Of a stretch of 6,130 bases of DNA, positions 1-4,651 are shown piece after piece. Numbering within the stretch: position 1 is the stretch's first letter; the number at the start of each line of letters is the position of its first letter. The notes beneath the pieces were generated by a model. It was not told where the DNA came from. It worked only from the letters and a program-made list of their open reading frames with translations, and searched no databases. Both the position numbers and the translations under genes were made by a program. Source of the DNA: an uncultured Candidatus Saccharibacteria bacterium (GTDB lineage: Bacteria > Patescibacteriota > Saccharimonadia > Saccharimonadales > Saccharimonadaceae); NCBI GenBank assembly GCA_947427985.1, contig CANEKB010000066.1, forward strand, positions 1-6,130, written 5' to 3'.

Positions 1-90
1 CGTTTTTACTTTTTTGATCGCATAGTTATTTTCTATGACTTCTGTTAGTTTACGCTTATTATGTGTCCGCTTTTTCGAAACCGGTCGCAT
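1..90 (-). CDS. Partial basic hypothetical protein (N-terminal 30 residues)
   Basis: An ATG at 90-88 on the minus strand opens a frame that stays open to the left edge, so only the first 30 residues are visible (beginning MRPVSKKRTHNKRK). A Shine-Dalgarno sequence AGAGGA (plus positions 98-103) sits 7 nt upstream, which supports this start. The visible part is strongly basic (Lys/Arg/His rich) and has no signal peptide or membrane segment. The frame begins 27 nt after the stop of the FISUMP fragment on the same strand, so it may share a transcript with it and with the XRE regulator. I do not recognise the family. The basic N-terminus would suit a nucleic-acid-binding protein, but that is only a guess. 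The evidence is the good ribosome-binding site plus the open frame. Confidence 0.45.
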   Translation of the reverse strand, partial: MRPVSKKRTHNKRKLTEVIENNYAIKKVKT

Positions 91-116
91 AGTTTAATCC
101 TCTTAATCCTACCTTA

Positions 117-144
117 ATTACTCTATGGCTAGACAACGGAGGGA
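117..144 (+). repeat. 28-bp perfect inverted repeat, left outer arm
   Basis: The 28 bp here are the exact reverse complement of 1118-1145. They encode the last residues of FISUMP fragment A (SLRCLAIE) plus the stop codon and one base beyond it. Similarity continues imperfectly on both sides of the 28 bp. Identity at the nucleotide level, including the stop, is more than protein conservation alone requires and points to recent shared ancestry or gene conversion. Confidence 0.85.
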
Positions 145-333
145 ACGACCAACGTAGCGCCAATCGGTATTACTGGGTCCATTATCGCCACTTGCAGCCG
201 TATTGAAACCGTATGAGTTTATATCATCGGCGGCTGTTCTTGCCCACCAGAAAGCTTGTAGACTGGCAGCGCCAATAGTTCCCGAAGCCGGATAAAGCCA
301 CCCGCTGCGGACGAAGAAAAGAGATCGGTGTTT
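118..333 (-). pseudogene. FISUMP-type surface protein, C-terminal fragment A
   Basis: The minus-strand frame from 333 to the TAA at 118-120 has no start codon: it opens right after an in-frame stop at 334-336. It encodes about 70 residues, including FFVRSGWLYP near the start, FWWARTAADDINSYGFNT in the middle and RYVGRSLRCLAIE at the end. The order (F-x-R-S-G, an aromatic-W-x-R-T-A block, an asparagine/serine-rich stretch, G-x-S-x-R-C) is the C-terminal signature of the Fibrobacter succinogenes major paralogous domain (FISUMP), a surface-protein module. The N-terminal part, including signal peptide and first half of the domain, is absent. The frame is intact, so this may be a recent truncation or a silent donor cassette rather than an old decayed gene. 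It lies just downstream of the XRE gene on the same strand. Confidence 0.6.
302..315 (+). repeat. 14-bp inverted repeat, left inner arm
   Basis: CCGCTGCGGACGAA is the exact reverse complement of 926-939. It encodes the F-V-R-S-G motif at the start of the FISUMP fragment A module. With the outer 28-bp arm it delimits the homologous cassette 117-315. Confidence 0.7.
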
Positions 334-338
334 TTAAC

Positions 339-848
339 TCAATTTTTGTTGCGAGTGAAGGCTATTCCGAGGATTGAGAGGATGAAGACGATTGGCGCTA
401 TTCTGACAAATAACCATTCAAAGGAATGAATCGTGGTCCCCAGAACTGCGGTTTCGGGGTCGTTAAAGTCCCAATTTAGATACGAGCTGTTTAAGATTAG
501 CAAGGTGATAGAGATTATCACGATGATTAGACATACCGAAATTAGTAGCCACTGGATGATTTTTTGTCTTGAGCTTCTTCTTTCTGCGAGTTGAGAATTT
601 ATGATTTCTAGCTTTTCTGAGATTACCTTTAGATCGTCGGCTTTAGTTTCAGGGAGACTTTCGCCAAGGATAGCGCTGACGGGGATTTCGAAGATTTCGG
701 ACAGTGAGATAAGCATGTCTGCGTCGGGAACGGATAGGCCGCGCTCCCATTTAGAAATGGTTTGCCTAACTGCGTGGAGTTTGATGGCTAGCTCTTCTTG
801 GGAAAGACCTTTAGATTTGCGAAGAGTTTTAAGATTGTCTTTTAACAT
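339..848 (-). CDS. Membrane-anchored XRE-family transcriptional regulator
   Basis: This 169-residue protein has an N-terminal Cro/C1-type helix-turn-helix (about residues 5-60; SQEELAIKL, then VRQTISKWERG and the typical P-D-A-D-M-L ending). A short polar, probably helical linker (about 65-95) follows, then two hydrophobic segments at about 98-119 and 143-164. The likely topology is a cytoplasmic DNA-binding head tethered to the membrane by a two-helix hairpin. This architecture is common in Firmicutes. The start is supported by purine-rich GGAAG 7 nt upstream and a TATAAT box at 872-877. The stop is TGA, so standard code is in use. The gene sits exactly between two inverted FISUMP fragments, suggesting an accessory or transferred block. 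The target genes are unknown; autoregulation is usual in the family. The family call is firm and the role is not. Confidence 0.9.
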   Translation of the reverse strand: MLKDNLKTLRKSKGLSQEELAIKLHAVRQTISKWERGLSVPDADMLISLSEIFEIPVSAILGESLPETKADDLKVISEKLEIINSQLAERRSSRQKIIQWLLISVCLIIVIISITLLILNSSYLNWDFNDPETAVLGTTIHSFEWLFVRIAPIVFILSILGIAFTRNKN

Positions 849-871
849 TTTTATGCTTCCTTTCCTCGGTT

Positions 872-901
872 ATTATACGTAAGATGAGGCCGTTGCCACA
901 A
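872..901 (-). promoter_or_regulatory. Promoter of the XRE regulator
   Basis: On the minus strand a perfect TATAAT -10 box lies at 877-872. A weak -35 (TTGTGG, 901-896) lies 18 bp upstream. The predicted transcript start is about 24 nt before the XRE start codon and leaves room for the GAGGAAAGGAAG ribosome-binding region. The -10 box overlaps the 6-bp palindrome TACGTA (876-881), a possible operator. The promoter lies next to the non-homologous 5' end of FISUMP fragment B. Confidence 0.55.
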
Positions 902-1144
902 GAACTTTTTATTAACATCAAGATTTTCGTCCGCAGCGGACACCCCAGCAATGATGAGAATTGGTACGGTAATACCCTCTATATGTCGGGTATATGGGGA
1001 GCATACTGGTCAGAACGCACAGCAACTAATAGCACTTACAATATCTATAACCTCATGATTGATGTTGCTAGAACAGTTCCTTCTAATACCGAAGCTCTTA
1101 ACCGTTTTTGGGGTCACTCCCTCCGTTGTCTAGCCATAGAGTAA
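884..1144 (+). pseudogene. FISUMP-type surface protein, C-terminal fragment B
   Basis: The plus-strand frame of 86 residues contains KIFVRSGHPSNDENWYGN, then GAYWSERTATNSTYNIYNL, and ends NRFWGHSLRCLAIE before TAA. This is the C-terminal half of a FISUMP (Fibrobacter major paralogous) domain, and it matches fragment A in order and in its last eight residues. The ATG at 884 has no ribosome-binding site and lies beside the XRE promoter, which reads the other way. The first 14 residues do not look like a signal peptide. I therefore treat it as a truncated copy or donor cassette. A small expressed protein is possible but unsupported. Homology to fragment A begins at 926, giving a module of about 220 bp. 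Confidence 0.55.
926..939 (-). repeat. 14-bp inverted repeat, right inner arm
   Basis: TTCGTCCGCAGCGG on the plus strand pairs with 302-315 and encodes the start of the fragment B module. The XRE block therefore occupies 316-925, exactly between the two inner arms. Confidence 0.7.
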
Positions 1145-1145
1145 T
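1118..1145 (-). repeat. 28-bp perfect inverted repeat, right outer arm
   Basis: This is the partner of 117-144 in opposite orientation and covers the 3' end of FISUMP fragment B through its stop codon. The two arms enclose about 970 bp containing the XRE regulator. Recombination between them would invert the regulator block. Confidence 0.85.
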
Positions 1146-1163
1146 CAAGGGGAGGAAGAAAAG

Positions 1164-1201
1164 GCTGTATAGGAAAATTTTTATGCTATAATATAAGCAT
1201 G
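1164..1201 (+). promoter_or_regulatory. Extended -10 promoter driving a probably leaderless mRNA
   Basis: TGCTATAAT at 1184-1192 is a perfect extended -10 element (TGnTATAAT). There is no convincing -35 around 1164-1169, as is usual for this promoter class. The ATG at 1199 lies 7 nt after the -10 box, where transcription would be expected to start. No Shine-Dalgarno sequence fits between promoter and start codon. The mRNA is therefore predicted to be leaderless. Confidence 0.65.
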
Positions 1202-2920
1202 AGCGAGCTACCAAAAATAAACACAACAACAGAGAGTTTAGCGATTTCAGAGGAGCCGGAGGAAGGTTTGACGAGCGATGAGGTCCTAAAATTGTTTAAT
1301 GGTGACGAAATGTCGGAAGATGGACCGAAAGCGATTTTTTCTGGAGACACGAAAGTTGGGAGCCGTTTAGCGAAGCCAGAAAAGAAGAGTATCGGCGAGC
1401 GTTTGAAACAGTTGCGTAAAGAGGCGGGTTATGTTGGCAAGCACGTTATGAAAGCGGCGGAGACAAGGAAGGCGGAGGGCCCCAGCAGAGAAGATGAAGA
1501 TGCGGATGAAGCGGCGCTGGAGGCAGCATTTCGCGAGGTGACGATAGATGAGGTTTTAGCTGAAGGGGGGCCAGAGCAGAAGACTTCCGCTGAGCTGACC
1601 GCGGAAAAACTAGGATCGGTGAGACTGGCAGAAATCATTATTGGGGCGATTAACGAGTCGCGCGAGCAGGAAGGGAATTATTATGACTATCTCCAGATGC
1701 AGGCGGATAATAATGAGGTACCTTATGATGATCTTTTGCAGTTGGTGCGTGAGCGGGTAAAATCGGGTTACGATGACCGCAAGGCGAAGATAAAGTTTTA
1801 TCATTCGTTAAGCCGTAAGGATTTTGTGAAGGCGGCGGAGGCGGGGAAGCTACAGCGGAGTGATGCGCGGGAGGCGGGGGCGGATCACCGAGCGAGCGAT
1901 TTGCGGTTTTCACAGGATTTGATGGCGGATGCTGAGGTAAGTTGGACTGGATTTGCGGATGAACAGAGTGAGGACCCGGACGAGGTGATGTTAGTCTTTG
2001 GGGGAGATCTGGTTGATCAGAAGAGCTTTGACCCGATGACAATGGGGGTAGATGAGGCAGATTTGCAAGGGCAGTGTGTAGCAATAGTGGCGGCGAAGCC
2101 GAAGGGCTTAGCAGGGATTTTGGCTGCAAACGATTTGGCGATTCCGATTTATGCAATGGGTGAAGGTGCGGAAAGTTGGTCGCGGAAATCGCGTGATGTC
2201 GATCAATTGCGTGAAAAAAAGGCGAAATTGGTGGAGAAACATGAACGGGAAGCAGAATTGCGGCGAGAGTCTTTGAGCGATGTTAATGTCGAAAAGGCAC
2301 GTGAGCGAATGGAAAAATTGGCGGAAAGAATTACGCTAGAAGATTGGGATGAAGTTTTTGAACGATTCCAACAATGCGAGACGGATGCGGAGTATGTGGC
2401 GGCAGAGCGAGAGACTTTCACGATGTTTTTGGACCGGTTAGGAGTAAAGGGGGCGAGCGAAGTGCGGTATATTGATGATGAGAAAGATCAGCGAGCGGCG
2501 TATCTGACAACGTTGAAAGATAACGAGGGGTATTATATGTTTATTGCGACGATTAACCGACATTTTGTGCCACTAGGGTCAATTACAAAGAGCACTGAAG
2601 TATTGTCGCATGAGGCTGGTCACACCGCGCAGAATGATTTGATTAGGCGTTTGCGGGTCGGGGAAGATATGAGCGACGAAGAACATGAGTTAGCGGAACG
2701 GTTTAAGTATAATAGTGATCATTATATTCCACCGTTAGTTGACCGTGCGTCATATGAGAAACAGATTATGGAAGTATATGGAAGTAAGTTGAGCGACTGT
2801 TGCGTCGAAGCATTATATAAGCGTTATGAGGAGAACCATAAGACGCCGTTGCAAAAGGTAATAGATGGGTTGCAAGAGCTGTTAAAACGGCCAGAAGCGC
2901 ATACGGAAGGGAAAGAATAG
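1199..2920 (+). CDS. Putative zincin metalloprotease (HEAGH) with possible ART-like domain
   Basis: This is a 573-residue acidic, soluble protein without signal peptide or membrane helices. Residues 1-130 are low-complexity and probably disordered. Residues 195-325 begin with FYHSLSRKDFVKAAEAGKL and continue with a strand-like EVMLVFGGDL and AIPIYAMGE. This layout recalls ADP-ribosyltransferase-like folds (H-x-S/T followed by a helix ending in G-x-L), but the match is weak. Residues about 330-400 are charged helix, probably coiled coil. The C-terminal part carries H471-E-A-G-H475, the zinc-binding and catalytic motif of zincin peptidases. E497 (EHELAERF, as in ImmA/IrrE-like families), E520 or E537 could be the third zinc ligand. 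No known family was recognised. The gene is probably leaderless and is followed directly by the 101-aa gene. The reading frame is secure; function as a protease is inferred from one motif. Confidence 0.85.
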   Translation: MSELPKINTTTESLAISEEPEEGLTSDEVLKLFNGDEMSEDGPKAIFSGDTKVGSRLAKPEKKSIGERLKQLRKEAGYVGKHVMKAAETRKAEGPSREDEDADEAALEAAFREVTIDEVLAEGGPEQKTSAELTAEKLGSVRLAEIIIGAINESREQEGNYYDYLQMQADNNEVPYDDLLQLVRERVKSGYDDRKAKIKFYHSLSRKDFVKAAEAGKLQRSDAREAGADHRASDLRFSQDLMADAEVSWTGFADEQSEDPDEVMLVFGGDLVDQKSFDPMTMGVDEADLQGQCVAIVAAKPKGLAGILAANDLAIPIYAMGEGAESWSRKSRDVDQLREKKAKLVEKHEREAELRRESLSDVNVEKARERMEKLAERITLEDWDEVFERFQQCETDAEYVAAERETFTMFLDRLGVKGASEVRYIDDEKDQRAAYLTTLKDNEGYYMFIATINRHFVPLGSITKSTEVLSHEAGHTAQNDLIRRLRVGEDMSDEEHELAERFKYNSDHYIPPLVDRASYEKQIMEVYGSKLSDCCVEALYKRYEENHKTPLQKVIDGLQELLKRPEAHTEGKE

Positions 2921-3226
2921 ATGACAGACCAGGAAATTTTGGACTATTTAATCAAAGAGAAGCGCTGCGAGTCGAAGGTGGTGGCACCGATGATGTTAGC
3001 GAAGGTTTCGAAATATGAGGGGATTCGGCGGGAGTTTGAGGAGTGGCTAGCGAAGCGGCAGTATCGTAAAGACGGAGCGATGGAAGTCGACGGCTGGACG
3101 GCGGAACGCGTGGCGAAAGAGGCGCCGAATTTGGATGGGATCGGGGCGTTTAATTTCTTGGTGACCTTGCGGGATGAACCAGAGGTGGCAAAAGAAATTA
3201 TCGCGAAGGGGTTTGCGATAGAATAA
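2921..3226 (+). CDS. Small helical hypothetical protein, partner of the zincin gene
   Basis: The ATG follows the zincin gene's TAG with no gap, so the two are almost certainly co-transcribed and translationally coupled. The purine-rich GGAAGGGAAAG at 2905-2915, inside the end of the upstream gene, can serve as ribosome-binding site. The 101-residue product is predicted to be mostly alpha-helical and charged, with no signal peptide, membrane segment or metal-binding motif. Residues 56-98 (VDGWTAERVAKEAPNLDGIG, then FLVTLRDEP) look like a compact helical module. I do not recognise the family. The tight coupling suggests a partner, regulator or inhibitor of the zincin protein, but nothing in the sequence shows which. 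Confidence 0.85.
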   Translation: MTDQEILDYLIKEKRCESKVVAPMMLAKVSKYEGIRREFEEWLAKRQYRKDGAMEVDGWTAERVAKEAPNLDGIGAFNFLVTLRDEPEVAKEIIAKGFAIE

Positions 3227-3261
3227 GGATTGTGGGGGAGGAGGTATTTATTGTTTTGCTA

Positions 3262-3290
3262 TTGACATTTTTGATTGAGTGTGCTACAAT
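3262..3290 (+). promoter_or_regulatory. Near-consensus sigma70-type promoter
   Basis: TTGACA (3262-3267) and TACAAT (3285-3290) are separated by exactly 17 bp, one base short of full consensus. Transcription should start near 3297, giving an untranslated leader of about 170 nt before the DUF218-like gene. It is among the strongest promoters in the window, which is notable given the structured leader it feeds. Confidence 0.85.
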
Positions 3291-3296
3291 CAAGGC

Positions 3297-3465
3297 GATA
3301 GGGATGGTTTTCTAGTCCCTAGAAAAGGAGTACTGCCTTACGTTAGTACTCCTTTTCTAGTCCCTAGAAAAGGAGTACTGCCTTACGTTAGTACTCCAAT
3401 CCATGTTAGTAGGTTGCACAACAACCTGGGACCTTGACAGGCTATTTTTGAAAAGGAGATGTACA
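3297..3465 (+). promoter_or_regulatory. Structured 5' leader, candidate cis-acting RNA regulator
   Basis: Between the predicted transcript start and the gene lie mutually exclusive hairpins. These are a junction stem of 16 bp (3319-3360), shorter 8-bp stems within each repeat (3308-3326; 3327-3352; 3372-3397), and a small stem AGGTTG-CACAA-CAACCT (3411-3427). The stem 3327-3352 is followed by TTTTC and could act as a weak attenuator. CTCCTTTTC (3349-3357) is fully complementary to GAAAAGGAG at the gene's ribosome-binding site (3450-3458). No T-box or other riboswitch signature was recognised. Regulation is inferred from structure only. Confidence 0.5.
3308..3397 (+). repeat. Perfect 45-bp tandem repeat, two copies, in the mRNA leader
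   Basis: Positions 3308-3352 and 3353-3397 are identical and adjacent. Each unit contains two inverted repeats: TTTTCTAG-TCC-CTAGAAAA and GGAGTACT-N10-AGTACTCC. Across the junction these fuse into a perfect 16-bp stem (3319-3334 with 3345-3360, loop 3335-3344). The unit also holds the Shine-Dalgarno-like AAAAGGAG, and its complement CTCCTTTT arises at the junction. Confidence 0.95.
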
Positions 3466-4131
3466 ATGAACGGAAAATTGGCAGAAAGACAGGATTGGAT
3501 GAACGATCGGGTGTATGAGTGGGCATGCTTGGAGGAACAGGCGCGTCTGAATTCGCTCGGTCGTTACTACGCCGGCGGGAAGAAAGCTATGATTGCGATC
3601 AAGGCGCAGGATCCGCTGAACCCCGATGGCACGCCTGGCAGAGAGTATACGCTTCGCCTGGAAAAGGCGCTGGCTGTGCGCCGTGATTTGGAGGTGCAGG
3701 GTCTGCGCGTCGAGTTCGCGACGTTTGGCGGAGTACACAAGGGATGTGCAAGTACGACGCTGGCGGAAGCTGGTAGAAATTGGCTGATCGATCACGGCGT
3801 ACGTGCTGAGGCGATCGAGTCTTTCGGAACAGTGTTCTCTGGAAATGATGAAGACCGTCTGGCAGCAGAAAAATTTGCTAAGGACGAAGGTTACGCGCAG
3901 CTGCATGTAGTAATGTCGGCTGGCCAGTGGGACCGTGCCCGATTCTATTACATTTTCTGTGGGTGGCAGCCGGAGTTCCATACGGTAACCTTCCTGGAGA
4001 CGAAACCGCGGCACAGCTCTGTTTGCGAGATGTGGGGAGGCTGGGCGATGCCGAGTTTTGCTGCAGGCGTGGAGGCCGTCGAGCAGGAGACGGAAAAGAT
4101 TCGTCAGCGCCATCTTGCGGAAGCGAAGTAA
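3466..4131 (+). CDS. Divergent DUF218 / YdcF-like protein
   Basis: This 221-residue cytoplasmic protein resembles the DUF218 (YdcF/SanA-type) family. Residues 53-66 have the D-G-x-P...R-L pattern before a helix (EKALAVRRDL), followed by F-A-T-F-G-G (85-89). L-A-E-A-G-x-x-W-L-I-D-H-G-V (99-112) matches the family's s-E-A...yL...GVp block. S-G-N-D-E-D-R-L-A (125-133) replaces the usual s-x-N-T-x-E-N. VVMSAGQWDRAR (148-159) replaces the usual VTS-x-H-x-x-RA, so the conserved His appears as Trp or Gln. E. coli YdcF binds S-adenosylmethionine; the activity here is unknown. The start at 3466 is chosen over an in-frame ATG at 3403 because AAAAGGAG lies 8 nt before it and nothing suitable precedes 3403. 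The gene is alone in its transcript, with its own promoter, leader and terminator. Confidence 0.8.
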   Translation: MNGKLAERQDWMNDRVYEWACLEEQARLNSLGRYYAGGKKAMIAIKAQDPLNPDGTPGREYTLRLEKALAVRRDLEVQGLRVEFATFGGVHKGCASTTLAEAGRNWLIDHGVRAEAIESFGTVFSGNDEDRLAAEKFAKDEGYAQLHVVMSAGQWDRARFYYIFCGWQPEFHTVTFLETKPRHSSVCEMWGGWAMPSFAAGVEAVEQETEKIRQRHLAEAK

Positions 4132-4149
4132 AAATAGTCTATAGCGTGT

Positions 4150-4177
4150 GGGCGGCCAGAAATGGTCGCCCTGTTTT
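4150..4177 (+). terminator. Rho-independent terminator after the DUF218-like gene
   Basis: GGGCGGCCA (4150-4158) pairs with TGGTCGCCC (4163-4171) in a 9-bp stem with one G-T pair, closed by a GAAA tetraloop. A short T-rich tail (TGTTTTC) follows. It starts 18 nt after the stop codon. Confidence 0.8.
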
Positions 4178-4423
4178 CGTGATTGTAAAAATGTTTTGGG
4201 AGATATTGTGAGGGATAACGCGCTTTGTCGCGATGGGCGTCAGCTCGAAAGAACTCAAACAAATTTAAGTTCCTTGCTCGCTTCCTGCAATGGACGAACC
4301 ACTGCTGATTCTAATTTATTATTCTGGTGGACTGGCGCAATGACGCTGGCGCGTCTATAATTTTATCTTCGATAAAATTGCTCCTGTCGTCGCATTGCGT
4401 CATCACCCACCTGCGATTCCTCA
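4178..4423. other. Intergenic region, non-coding, with one structured stretch
   Basis: I see no supported gene here on either strand: frames are short and lack ribosome-binding sites. The only notable element is 4336-4399. CGCAATG (4336-4342) can pair with CATTGCG (4393-4399), enclosing two hairpins: GACGC-TGGC-GCGTC (4342-4355, sharing base 4342) and AATTTTATC-TTC-GATAAAATT (4359-4379). This could be a multi-branch RNA or simply a set of processing or termination structures. No promoter for it was identified with confidence. Confidence 0.4.
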
Positions 4424-4448
4424 AAAGAAAAAATAAGCCTTGCGGCTT
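4424..4448 (-). terminator. Terminator downstream of tRNA-Val (possibly bidirectional)
   Basis: Read on the minus strand, AAGCC-GCAA-GGCTT (4448-4435) is followed by ATTTTTTCTTTT. The stem is only 5 bp but has a stable tetraloop and a long T tract, and it lies 22 nt after the tRNA's CCA end. On the plus strand it is followed by GCTTTTTCTTC, so it could also stop transcription from the other side. Confidence 0.65.
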
Positions 4449-4470
4449 GCTTTTTCTTCTCTCGGAATCT

Positions 4471-4547
4471 TGGTGGGTCGCGAGGGGCTCGAACCCCCGA
4501 CCTCCTCGGTGTAAACGAGGCGCTCTAGCCAGCTGAGCTAGCGACCC
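4471..4547 (-). tRNA. tRNA-Val (anticodon TAC), CCA encoded
   Basis: On the minus strand the gene folds as a full cloverleaf. The acceptor stem GGGTCGC/GCGACCC has 7 perfect pairs. The D arm is GCTC...GAGC. The anticodon stem CCTCG/CGAGG holds loop TTTACAC, giving anticodon TAC (valine, codon GTA and probably other GTN). A 5-nt variable region follows, then T arm GGGGG/CCCTC around TTCGAGC. The discriminator is A (4474), and CCA is encoded at 4473-4471. No intron or mismatch in the acceptor stem is seen, so it should be functional. It is a single tRNA with its own promoter and terminator. No duplicated 3' end marking an integrated element is visible in this window. Confidence 0.97.
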
Positions 4548-4556
4548 GATATCTAC

Positions 4557-4585
4557 ATTATAGCACAAGACTAGGGAAACACCAA
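4557..4585 (-). promoter_or_regulatory. Promoter of tRNA-Val
   Basis: An extended -10 element (TGCTATAAT, -10 at 4562-4557) lies 9 nt before the mature 5' end of the tRNA. The -35 candidate TTGGTG (4585-4580) is 17 bp upstream and weak. It begins just past the T tract of the preceding terminator, so the two units are packed end to end. Confidence 0.7.
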
Positions 4586-4616
4586 GAAAAATCGCCCTGC
4601 ACTCTGGCAGGGCGAT
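4586..4616 (-). terminator. Rho-independent terminator of the HTH/coiled-coil operon
   Basis: ATCGCCCTGC and GCAGGGCGAT (4591-4600, 4607-4616) form a perfect 10-bp GC-rich stem with a 6-nt loop. On the minus strand it is followed by TTTTCTT. It lies 35 nt after the stop of the coiled-coil gene. Confidence 0.88.
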
Positions 4617-4651
4617 TAGGAATGCTGAAAGAGAATCTTAGGAAAAGTAGA

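Noticed and set aside
1650..2156. Minus-strand proline/serine-rich frame inside the zincin gene
   Set aside because: Its composition is what the reverse of a Glu/Gly/Ala-rich gene gives, and it has no initiation signals.
3308..3397. CRISPR array
   Set aside because: The two 45-bp copies are directly adjacent with no spacer, and no cas gene is present. It is a tandem duplication.
3403..3465. N-terminal extension of the DUF218-like protein from ATG 3403
   Set aside because: No ribosome-binding site precedes 3403, and the region carries leader hairpins. AAAAGGAG sits at the right distance from ATG 3466.
3297..3465. T-box leader
   Set aside because: There is no T-box consensus and no specifier loop, and the downstream gene is not an amino-acid-related gene.
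3442..4113. Long minus-strand frame opposite the DUF218-like gene
   Set aside because: It has no family resemblance, promoter or ribosome-binding site and mirrors a supported gene on the plus strand.
4471..4547. tRNA-Val as an attachment site of an integrated element
   Set aside because: No second copy of the tRNA 3' end and no integrase are visible in the window.
4311..4568. Minus-strand small protein across the tRNA
   Set aside because: The frame runs through tRNA-Val and its terminator and has no ribosome-binding site.
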